The position numbers were made by a program, and so were the translations under genes. Below the pieces are notes generated by a model that worked only from the letters and a program-made list of their open reading frames with translations, was not told the origin of the DNA and ran no database searches. This document shows, piece by piece, positions 37,933 through 48,832 of a DNA stretch of 64,000 nt; the first letter of the stretch is position 1, and each line of letters opens with the position of its first letter. Source of the stretch: Bursaphelenchus xylophilus (Eukaryota > Nematoda > Chromadorea > Rhabditida > Aphelenchoididae); NCBI GenBank assembly GCA_904066235.2, contig CAJFCV020000001.1, positions 8,742,001 through 8,806,000 on the forward strand, given 5' to 3'.

Positions 37933-40900
37933 ATGCAAGCTCCCAGAGAGTTGCAACATTTCGCAGATGCATTTAGTAAGGTAATATTTTTTTGACAATT
38001 GGTTCCCAAAGAAAACAAAATTTATACCGAAGCTCTGTAACTTTTTTAGGCCTCCGCCAATGCCATCCGTAATGTCTGCATTATTGCCCATGTAGACCAT
38101 GGAAAAACGACGATTGCAGATGCACTTATCTCCTCCAATGGCATAATTCCCCGTGAGGCTGTTTAATTTTATTTTATTTTGGATGTTTAGCTCGATTGGT
38201 TGGACAAATGCGATTTTTGGACTCAAGGGAGGATGAACAGGAAAGAGGAATCACAATGAAATCTTCGGTAGTGTCCTTATCCTTCGATCCCCTTCTTTTG
38301 AATCTGGTTGACAGTCCGGGACACGTTGATTTCTTGGCCGAAGTTAATTCTGCTGTCAACGTAGCTGATGTTGCTCTCCTTGTCGTCGATGTGGTTGAAG
38401 GAGTGTGTTCTCAAACAGAGAGTCTTCTCAGACAGGCGGTTCTAAATCAAGTTCAAGTGATATTGGTGCTAAACAAGATTGATCGATTGATAACCGAGTT
38501 GAAGTTAACCGAATCAGAAGGATTTCAACATATCAGACAGTTGATTGAGAATGTCAACTCCACATTGTCCCAGATCTTCCATGGATTGCTCCTTGAGGAA
38601 CAAACCGATCAAATCGAATGGGATAAGATGGATGCAGTTGAGCTCCGGCATCATTTCCATCCCTCCCATGGAAATGTCCTTTTTTCTTCCGCTATTTTTG
38701 GATACGCCTTTTCGGTAGAAGATTTTGCATCCAAATGGGCACCAAAACTCAAGCTAGAAGCATCATATCTTCAGGATAATCTCTTTAGTGATTGTTATTT
38801 TGCCAGTGGCCAATTACAGCATGATGCCGAAAGGAAAGGAAAGAAGACTCTCTTTGAACAATTGGTCCTCACTCCCCTGTGGGAGGTATACAAAGTCGCG
38901 TTTCAAGATAAAGACGTCGATAAATTGAAGACGACAGCATTGAAGTTAGGTCTTCCCGCATTGAAGTCAAAGAGATGTGAAGAGGCCTTCCATGAACTGA
39001 TGAGAACATGGATGCCGTTGAGCTCAGCAGTCGCAAGAGCTGTAGCCCGATGTCAAAGTGCCAAACAAGCGTTTACTTCGGATGCGAGAATTGCCAGGAT
39101 ATTTCCGGCAAATGATTGTGATGAGATTGTGAAAGGTCTGAAGAGTTGTGATCCTGAAGACCCACTTTTGTTATTATTCATCATGAAGTTGTATGTGATC
39201 GATGATAAGAAGCTGGCTGTCTGCAGAGTTATGAATGGAATCGTCAAGAAAGGTATTTTTTTAATGACTGGTTTATTGTAAATTTTTCAATGCTACTTTA
39301 TATTTTTTTAGACCAATTTGTATTTCCTGTCCGAAAAGATAAGGAATCGGATTCTCAACGGGTGAATTCGATAAATATAATGCTTGGGAAGGACCTTCAT
39401 GAAGTTGAACAAGCAGTTGCTGGTTCTATCGTCGCCGTTGAGTTCACTGACTTCCCATCTTCTTGCACTTTGTCCAATCAGAAGATAAATTCAGAGGGAC
39501 TTGGGTTTGACACAGCAGGAATGGAACCGTTAGTTCGGGTAACCCTCAGGACATCTCTGGATCTCCAAACCGCCACTCAATTAAAGCAAGGACTTAAACA
39601 TTTGAGTATTGTGGACCCTTCTGTCAGAGTATTCGAACAAGAAGATGGAGATCTTGCCTTGGTTACTGCTGGGGAAGTTCATTTACAGAAATGTTTGCAG
39701 GTTGGTCTAAGCCCTTACAGTTGTGTAACTAACATGTTTTTCATACATTTAGGATCTAGAACAGCTTGGACTGACAGATCTTGAAGTCTCCGAACCAATC
39801 GTTCCGTTCCTCGAAACCACAGTACCCGACTTGCAAAGTTCCAACGCCAAGATTGTCGCAACTCATCTTACTGTAAGCTTTGATGTCCCTCCGGTTTAAA
39901 ACCCTATTTTAGGAATGTTTCCTGAAGAACTTCAATTTGAAGTTGAAGTTGCGAGCAGTTCCCTTGTCTGAAGAAATCGTACAAGTCATGAAGAAGTACG
40001 AGAAATGCCTTTCCCAGTTCAAAGAAGGTTGGTTTTATTTTTATCGGTTTTTTAATTTTTTTGTTTTTTTTTCTTGTGGCTTATTATGTTATATATATTG
40101 CTTTAGGAATACGGTCACCTGAATTGTTGACTTTTTTGAAAGAATTGAAAGAAGCCGCGTCTTCAACGTTGCCAGGAACTAAGGGAACGTTCTGGGTACG
40201 GAAGACAAGAGAGGATGTCGAGAAAATATTTGACGGACTATGGACATTTGGCCCGAGAAAGGCCAAGTTTAACATTTTGTTCAACATGATCACTGAAAAA
40301 GGTAAACACAGAGAAAGCTAGTGTTTTATTTTGATTCTTTTAGATGACACTGTAATAAGATCATTGGAAAGAGCTGTAATCGGTGGATTCGAGTTGGCGA
40401 TGAGTCTTGGCCCATTATGTGATGAACCAATGCATGGAGTGGGAATCGTGGTGGAAGAATTAGGTTTTGTGGCTCCAGAAGAAGACTCGGAAGAAGAAAA
40501 GGAACCAGTGGAAGTAACAGATCCTCAACTTCAAGGTCAGATGATCTCGGCGGCCAAACAGACCATACGAGCAGCGTTGCGGAAGACCCCGATGAGATTG
40601 GTGACTCCCATGTACAAGTGTAAGATCCAAACATCCGCTCAAGCGCTTGGAAAAGTACACACAGTACTTGGGCAAAGACATGCCAAAGTTCTCGATGAAG
40701 ACATCAACCAAGCGACAGGATTCTTCGAGATCGACTGTTATCTTCCTATTGTTGAGAGTTTCGATTTCTGCGAACAACTGCGAAAGAAGACCTCGGGTGT
40801 AGCGTCTGCCCAACTCCACTTCAGTCATTGGCAGGTTATCGACGAAGATCCGTTTTGGCAACCTTCGACGGAAGAAGAACTCGAGGAATTCGGAGAAAAG

Positions 40901-41023
40901 GGCGATACGGTAAACCAGGCTCGGGAATACATGAATAATATCCGGCGAAGAAAAGGTCTCCCAACCGACGAGGTCCTGGTCGTAAATGCAGAGAAACAAA
41001 GAAACTTGAACAGAAAAAAATAA
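37933..41023 (+). CDS. EFL1/Ria1 GTPase (60S ribosome maturation)
   Basis: EFL1 is an EF-2-like GTPase that with SBDS releases eIF6 from late cytoplasmic 60S subunits. Exons are 37933-37980, 38050-38152, 38191-39252, 39312-39700, 39753-39872, 39913-40027, 40107-40301 and 40344-41023 (903 residues). G-domain motifs are AHVDHGKT (29-36), [19 protein letters not shown] (switch [11 protein letters not shown] distinguishes EFL1 from EF-2), DSPGHVDF and NKID. Domain IV-V signatures follow in the C-terminal exon ([38 protein letters not shown]). The protein lacks the EF-2 diphthamide loop, as expected. It is shorter than human EFL1 (about 1,120). Palindromic element A begins about 125 bp after the stop, and AATAAA overlaps the stop codon at 41019-41024. 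As I recall, the C. elegans counterpart is next to ensa-1 and nhr-49. Confidence 0.93.
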
Positions 41024-41148
41024 ATTTCTATCTGTTATTCTTTATTATTATCCTTTCCGTTGTTAATTGTTACATTTGTTGTTACTATAAACTCGGTTGT
41101 TTCCATTAAAACAAGTTTTCCGAGAGACTCGAGCTTTCAGATTTGCCT

Positions 41149-44100
41149 TGTGCACATGAAACAGGATGTCACAGTAGAGCCATGAAACACTAACCATGTG
41201 TTACCCTAACCTCGAGTACTAAATTTCAGAAAAAATTTTTTTGATTACTGGCCTACTGTAGGTGTACTGTAGCTTTCCCGCATTTCCAGGATCTCAGCCA
41301 CGAGAGGTTGGATTCTCTCCGGACCTTCTCTGTGTTATAGAATGGACAATTCTAAGCAACTTTCGTATTGACACCTTTTCCCTAGGACTTCTGGAAGTAT
41401 GTGAAAAATTTGCATATTTGGCAAAAAATTTATATTTCTTAAACTTTCTAAAAAAATTTGCATATCGGGACGTCCTTTTTATTGCTCTAAATGACGCTCC
41501 ATGAAGCAACAATTCAAACGGTATATAGGTCATCGCAAGGCGTTCTGCCTATGTTGCAAACGAGGCTTCTAAAGGTCGGGTCATCACGGATTTTTCTCGG
41601 GCTAAAATTTTATATGCGAGATATTGGGACAAAATTTGGTCTTATTATAATCTACGCAAAATTCTAAGACTTTTGGACCACACTTTTATGAGTCTCAGAC
41701 CGACCGGTCGAAAGATACGACCGATTCTTGAGACTTTTCCGGTATTTTACAATTTTTACCCGGAAGGTGACGGAATTTCGAGGTTTCTTTGATTGCGTTT
41801 AATTCAGCGTCTGTGAATAACTCAATGTTTGTCGCTTTTCATACTTTAGCTATTCAAGTTTTTTTGAAAAGTTGGTTGTCGCTTCTAGGAATATTCTGAG
41901 GTACATCTGTATTTTTTTTGGAGTCTGACACCATGCCGCAAGTAAGCTTCTAAGAGGAAAAATTGACAAAATTACCTTTTTTAGTTGCCGCATTTCGAGA
42001 TTATTCTATAGACCGAATCGATCAAAATATTTTCCATTTATTTTCAGTTCGGAAAAAATCATGCAAATTTTTGTCGGTTTTTCCTCAAAGAAATTTTAAT
42101 ATCTAAAATACGAAACGCTAATGTGATGAATGGAGCACGTATCTAGTTTAAATTATATGTTCGGATTCAATTGTGCCATCAGAATGCTGAATTTCAGTCA
42201 TTAAAATGGAGTTTTGTTAGATATTGCGCAAAAATTTTTAGACAAAAAATCCTTTTTTTTCGCGAACATCCGTATCGGTATGCGGGATCGATGTACGTAG
42301 GCAACTTTGTACGTGCTACATCGAATACTGCCATCAGAATCCTAGAAACCCAGAAATTTCGTCACCTTCCGGGTAAAAATTGTAAAATACCGGAAAAGTC
42401 TCAAGAATCGGTCGTATAAAGCGGGAGATAAAAGATTTTCTGAAAAATTTTTGAAATTTTTCTGTTTTTACTTTTTTTTTTAAAAAAAAGTAAATTTTCA
42501 GTTTACTTCAAGGAAAATGCAAAAGAAAGTCAATTTTGTTTCTGGCTTTCCGACTTCAAGGTCGGGAGTAGGACCGGATCTTACTCCCCGCTCGGAGTCG
42601 CCGAAAGTCAGAGCTTGTTTTTACTTTATTCCTCTTTTTGGCCCCGCACTGCAGATTGCAAGGTTGATGCCAAGTCTTTCCCTGATGTGTCAAGTTTTTC
42701 TCTTCCGAAAAACTTATTTTTACGTTTGTGCGACGTTGTGAAGCTATGTTCTCCACGAAGATGGGCTGGAAAGTGATCAAGTAAGTTAGCATTGGCAAGA
42801 GGAGATGTACGTTTTTCATTTGACATCAAAAATTTCCATTTTATTTCAGAGAAAGGTACAAAATTTTTCCAATTCGTAAAGCTTCATGACCATGGATAAT
42901 GTAAGTGAGATTATCTCGTTTTTTGCTACGACGTCAAGATTCTAGGTCGGGAAACGTTTAGAGGAGACCCCACTCTCATGTATATTCTCCATGTATGAAA
43001 CCCCATAAATTTTGAGGAATAACGACGTAAAAATTTCAAATACTATACTAACTTTCCAAAAGTATGTTATACTAAAGTAAAACCTATGCAAACTATCTTC
43101 AAGTTATTGTAACAACGTTATTTGAGCCTTATTACGTTATTACCTCAGTTTAGAACGCATTCGTGGCAAAAATCCGGCAGATCTGAGCGGATTTCGATAT
43201 TGTACATGACACCTAGAAATCGAATTTGGTGGCGTTTGATAGATAGAGTATATAACAAAACTAAAGTGAGGTGTCCTCTAGAACTCGCCAGCCTAGACCT
43301 GTTAACTCCAATAACGGAACAAAAAACGCGATAAGCGCACTTACATTATCCATGGTCATGAAGCTTTACGAATTGGAAAAAATTTGTACCCTTCTCTGAA
43401 ATAAAAGGAAAATTTTTGGTGTCAAATGAAAAAAGTACATCTCCTCTTGCTAATGCTAACTTACTTGATCACTTTTCAGCCCATCTTCGTGGAGAAAATA
43501 GATTCACAACTTCAAAAAAAAAATCAAAACGTTTCTTCCGGGAGAGAGAAATTTGACACATCTGGAATTCCCGGGCGCAGCTCGCAAAAATAGTTTTGAA
43601 GAAAATAAATTGGCGTGCAGGTGAGTAAAAACGGCATCCTACTCACCAGCCAAAATGGGCGAGCCATTTTTGTTTCAACTTTGCGGATCGACCTTTTGGC
43701 GAGCCATTTTTGATCCAACTTTCCAAAAATTTGTCGTTCGGAGTAAGAATGTTTTTTGACTCTCCGAAATCGAAAATTTCCGGAAATTTTTCAAAATTTA
43801 CTTTTTTTTTTAAAAAAAAGTAAAAACAGGAAAATTTCAAAAATTTTTCAGAAAATCTTTTATCTCCCGCTTTGTATCTTTCGACCGGTCGGTCTGAGAC
43901 TCATAAAAGTGTGGTCCAAAAGTCTTAGAATTTTGCGTAGATTATAATAAGACCAAATTTTGTCCCAATATCTCGCATATAAAATTTTAGCCCGAGAAAA
44001 ATCCGTGATGACCCGACCTTTAGAAGCCTCGTTTGCAACATAGGCAGAACGCCTTGCGATGACCTATATACCGTTTGAATTGTTGCTTCATGGAGCGTCA

Positions 44101-44443
44101 TTTAGAGCAATAAAAAGGACGTCCCGATATGCAAATTTTTTTAGAAAGTTTAAGAAATATAAATTTTTTGCCAAATATGCAAATTTTTCACATACTTCCA
44201 GAAGTCCTAGGGAAAAGGTGTCAATACGAAAGTTGCTTAGAATTGTCCATTCTATAACACAGAGAAGGTCCGGAGAGAATCCAACCTCTCGTGGCTGATA
44301 TCCTGGAAATGCGGGAAAGCTACAGTACACCTACAGTAGGCCAGTAATCAAAAAAATTTTTTCTGAAATTTAGTACTCGAGGTTAGGGTAACACATGGTT
44401 AGTGTTTCATGGCTCTACTGGGACATCCTGTTTCATGTGCACA
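41149..44443. mobile_element. Long inverted-repeat element A (foldback-like)
   Basis: A 3.3-kb imperfect palindrome. The outer arms are 41149-42500 (about 655 bp once the nested insert is removed) and 43797-44443. They begin GTGCACATGAAACAGGATGT and end with its complement. A second pair of inverted blocks (about 42660-42907 and 43338-43560) lies inside, around a 430-bp centre. Sequence between the two pairs matches only in patches. Outer-arm identity is high, with few substitutions by eye. Open frames of about 80 codons are found in mirrored form in both arms, as palindromy requires, and match no transposase I know. No clear target-site duplication is visible. A foldback or non-autonomous DNA transposon, or a duplicated-inverted segment, would explain it. 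Confidence 0.75.
41718..42414. mobile_element. Nested 697-bp TIR element with TA duplication
   Basis: Termini are about 61-bp inverted repeats (CGACCGATTCTTGAGACTTT inward) with one or two mismatches. It is flanked by TA on both sides (41716-41717 and 42415-42416). The matching position in the opposite arm of element A is uninterrupted (AAAGATACAAAGCGGG when read in the same direction), which shows an empty site and a TA duplication. The interior has no transposase-like frame. This is a Tc1/mariner-type MITE by structure. Confidence 0.82.
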
Positions 44444-45388
44444 GCTAGCTCGACCCTTACAAAAAAGCTGTTTTAAGTTACACTGCACTCGCTTTCGGCC
44501 TGTGATGTCATTTTTTAAATGACTAAATATATTTTAAATGTGTTTCCTGGCCGATTACGCAATATTGTGGAGAGCACGTTCTCTAATGTCCTCTTCCACA
44601 CCCCGAACCCTACAAATATTAAGCGATTAAAGTACGGCTGGGTGCCACGTACCTTACCAATTACACTTTAATGCCTAAGGCCAGATGTGAGGTTATTCAA
44701 TTGCAAATAGTTTGGGTTTTGTATTTTTAGATTATCCATGACGTAATCTTTTTCTGTGGATTAATACCGCCGCTTTGCTGTGTTTTAAAGTTTTGCGCGG
44801 AGGGAGGTATAATATCAATCTTTCCTTCCCTCCCGAAATAGAATGATCTTATCTGCACGGCGGCAACGCTAAAACCTTTGAATATATGGGTATTCCTAGA
44901 GGGGATCGACTGGGCCGGGTTGTTAAAACTATACTTTATTTACCCTTTGCTTCCCTTGCTCTGCCTTGCCCGGCCACTCTCTCGCCAGCCACGTGGTGTA
45001 ACACTACATTTGGGAAGCGCCCGGTGTCCTGCCTCGGGGCACTTTGCTTATTAGGCGCTGCCTAATATATTTTCACCTGTCCTTTTTTCGTTTCTCCCCT
45101 CTCCGTCAGCGATGTTTGACTTCTGAATGTGGTTTTATTCTCTGACAATCTCCTCATTTTCAGCGCTCTCTGATCGCCTCCGGTACTTTTTCTTTCCCTC
45201 TCGCGGTCGACCCCCGGCTTTTTATTAGAGTTCACGGGAGAGTGAAGGAAGGAAGGAGTAGGGGAGAAGGAAACCAAGGCGAAACGAGGGGATTGTTGCA
45301 AACACAAAAAACGCTCCGAAAATTCCAAAAAACTCGTCAGAAATTTGCCGCTCTTCGTGTTAATTTATGAACTCTTAGAGGATTCGCA
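44444..45388. other. Upstream region of nhr-49
   Basis: This 0.95-kb region runs from the end of element A to the first nhr-49 coding exon. It has mixed composition and no supported exon. An open frame on the opposite strand (45062-45328) has no domain. Confidence 0.4.
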
Positions 45389-47406
45389 ATGGATTTGGGT
45401 AAGTCTCTTATGCTCTTTATTGTACATTTCCTATTTGATTGTCCTCTTGTTGAAAGTCACCTCATATTTTGTAGTTCAATATTCATCCGAAGTTTCGGAT
45501 TACCTCTCATTTTTGAATTTCTTGGTTTGATTTCCATTATTATTCAAGAACTCACATGCCTTTGAGAGCGGGTCCAATATTCTGCGGGTTTGTTCGGCTC
45601 TCTGGCTATAAATTGTAGCCCTTGCGCAATAAATAATTTATAAATAGTAATTCCAAGGTTTTGGCAATACTATTGTTTTGATGACTGGAAACTGAAAATG
45701 AAATTGTTTATTTTTTTAAACGATATATTGCCCCGGAGGATAACAGTTTAAGTACGGGATCAACAAGGAGTCCTAACGACCAATTTGTAGGCTTAGAAAT
45801 GTAGGGTAGTAATCAGTATTAGTGTTTTTGTGGGGGATAATCCTTGTATGGGCTATGGTTTGTATAAATAGAAATTTTCAGTTGACCCTCTGGCCGAACC
45901 CTGTGCCGTTTGTGGCGATAAAAGTACGGGTACCCATTATGGAGTTGTTAGTTGTAATGGATGTAAAGTAAGTCGTGCTCGTTAAAGGTTTGTATGAATT
46001 TAGGGATTCTTCCGTCGAACCATCCTCCGCAATCAACGATTCACTTGTCGTTTCAACAAACAGTGTGTAATCGATAAGAACTTCAGATGTGCCTGTAGAT
46101 TCTGCCGTTTCCAGAAATGTCTGACCGCAGGGATGAAACGGGAAGGTAAGGAAAAGAGCCATGTGATATTATAATAAAGGTCCTTATGATCAATTTATTT
46201 GCTACTAATCATATTGTTTTAGCCATTCAATTTGAACGTGATACAATTGGATCTCCCAAGAAAGGCCGAGCCAATTCCCCACCACCAATGTCCGCAGGGC
46301 CTTCAGGAATGGGAGGACCGCCCGATGAGAGAGCTACGGATGTTATCGACGTCCTCATGGACATGGAGATCCGGGTCAACGAGGAAATGTCTCAAAGATA
46401 CAGAAACTCGATGCTGTCTCAAGCCGCCGCTGCTGGAGAGAATGATCCGAATGGAGACCTGAAGTCATGCACGGTGGATGACCTGAACGAAATCAGCCGA
46501 ACGACCTTACTTTTGATGGTGGAATGGGCGAAAAGCCTGTCACCGTTCCCCGAATTGAGTATGGAAGACAAGATCATCTTGTTGAAGAACTACGCTCCTC
46601 AACACCTGATCCTGATGCCGGCTTTCAGAAGTCCGGACACCACTCGAGTTTGTCTTTTCAACAACACTTATGGCCGAGAACAAAACAATGGAGCAGAACT
46701 GAATGGATTCGCGGCCTTCAAGACCTCCAATATCACTCCCAGAGTCCTGGATGAGATCGTTTGGCCAATGAGACAACTGCAGATGAAGGAACAAGAGTTC
46801 GTTTGCCTCAAGGCCTTGGCCTTTTTACATCCAGAAGCCAAAGGATTGAGTTCATCCAGCCAGACGTTGATTAGAGATGCCAGGAACAAGGTTCTCAAGG
46901 CCTTGTATTCATTCATCATGACTCAGAATCCAGAAGATGCCCCAACCCGATATGGAAACATCTTGTTGTTGGCTCCAGCCTTGAAGGCATTAACCCAGCT
47001 GCTGATCGAGAACATGACATTGACCAAGTTCTTCGGACTGGCTGAAGTGGACTCACTTCTTTCCGAGTTTATTCTCGATGATTTGAACGATCAGACCTCG
47101 GCTCCGGCTTCTCTGAAAGAGCATTTGTCCTCAGCCCCGACCTTTAGCACTGTCGGGACCTCCGCGAATAACCTCCCTTCGACTCACAACTCCCAGATGT
47201 CTATCCCGATGTCCTCCTTGAGTTCCGGCTTTGGTAATGTGACCACCTCGTCCGCTTATTATCAACCCCAACTGAACGCAATGATGGCGCCAGCCATGAA
47301 TTCGGCGATCTACAGCCAGAACTCGAACCTGTTGATGAACAACCTCTCCCAGGCGATGCCCGCGACCAGCCAGAATCCCACTGATACCGTTATGACCATC
47401 CTGTAA
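45389..47406 (+). CDS. nhr-49: HNF4-type nuclear receptor NHR-49
   Basis: In C. elegans NHR-49 controls fatty-acid desaturation, beta-oxidation and fasting responses. Exons are 45389-45398 (MDL), 45882-45967, 46004-46145 and 46223-47406 (473 residues). The two-finger DNA-binding domain starts at Cys11 ([20 protein letters not shown]) and continues [20 protein letters not shown] and [19 protein letters not shown]. The linker [15 protein letters not shown] and the ligand-binding domain ([20 protein letters not shown], then [20 protein letters not shown]) match NHR-49 specifically. A 3-codon first exon is typical of one of its alternative starts, and other 5' exons may exist. The C-terminal 80 residues are S, N and M rich. 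Position next to EFL1 and ensa-1 agrees with the worm gene order I recall. Confidence 0.93.
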
Positions 47407-48832
47407 TAACCTCCTCTCTCTGCAGTTATCCGCCCAATACACAAAAGTATCTTGTTTTTATGTTGTACTTGACCATCAGGTGGTAAAGTTGTTTTAATTA
47501 ACCCTTCCACCCACAGAATTCACTGATTCTTTGATGTTTATGTCATTTTGGTGTCTGGATATCACTTTTTTTACATGAGAAGATACCATGATGATCAGTT
47601 TATATTACGCTAGATCAGGTTTGATTACTTTAGGTGTCCCCGATTTCAGAAAAAGTACTTTTTTTTACTAAGTTATGTTGTATTTGCCAAAAAGCCAGTT
47701 AAAGTATGTCCTCCGCAAATCTACCGTCTCTTGGCATTACTTCATGTTCATGTACATTAAAATCTTTCAAGATGTTTTCAAAAAACTGGTTGGTATTATT
47801 GTTGAAGAGTCATGTTGAATGTAACACACGTGGTTGTAACCAATTGAAGGACCATAAACCTCTTGAATTATCCATTTTGCACACCCAAAACACCTGGGGG
47901 AATGAAAAAGCAGGAGTTAGGGCACCAATTACTTTCCCCATTATTTCATACACTGATCAATGAGCTCATTTTGTTCGGTAAACAGTTGAATTCAGAGTCA
48001 GGTATGAAAAGCCCCAAGGAATATTGAGGAAGAGATTTTAGTTTGCTTCAGAACACCAAAATAGGCTCCAAAATCATTTTTTTTTCGATTTTTTTGATCT
48101 CAAAAAGTATGAATTTGGATGATGCTTTCCGAAAGCTGAAGAGATTTGTATTGGGTGTTACTATGCCAAATACAAATCATAATTATAATCGTTTTGGTTG
48201 GCCTTTCTTTCCCGCTTATCAGCGCCAAGAAATAATCGAAGGGGGAGAAGTTGCCAGGGTCACGTGATCGCTGCTCGGGCCCTGAGGGAACGAAGAGAAA
48301 GAGAAATGGAGAGAGCGAGACAGGCGTCTTCTTGTACATGCCCCTTGTAGATTGGGGCTTCTTGGCGTCCCCCGAGAGAAGGAAAGTCATTTATTTTTGT
48401 GCGAAAACAATATTTCTGTGAGTGCCCTACCTGTTGGCCATTAAAACAATTCCCGGTGCAGTTTAATCTTTTCAAAAAAATGTTGACTCAGTTGTGGCGA
48501 AAGCGGGGCTCTATTTTGACGCGTTTTTTCCACGGGGAAATGTTGGATCGCCGGGGGATACTAGGGTTTACAATTTAAAATCATCAGAAGTCCGGGTGAT
48601 CTCTAATGCAATACGATTTGAAATATGATTACTATTTAATTTACAATCTTATTACTGCAAGTTTTCGAGTACATTCTTTTCGCTTATAATCTTGTTTTTA
48701 TCCGACCAATCCTCGAATTTTAGCGAGATATTATCCTTCTTCACGTGTCCACACTTCATTTGTGAGAAGGTGTTACTTTATTAGAGTTTTAAATAAGTTT
48801 TCAAAATTGATAAGGCCGTTGTGAACAACTTT
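47407..48832. other. Spacer between the two nuclear receptors
   Basis: This 1.4-kb spacer between same-strand genes includes the nhr-49 3' UTR and the second receptor's promoter. Short open frames (for example 47706-47963) show no domain. No repeat or RNA gene is recognised. Confidence 0.4.

Noticed and set aside
41262..41533. Open frames on both strands with copies at 44059-44330
   Set aside because: They are identical in the two arms only because the arms are inverted copies of one another. Composition is AT-rich and no domain is visible.
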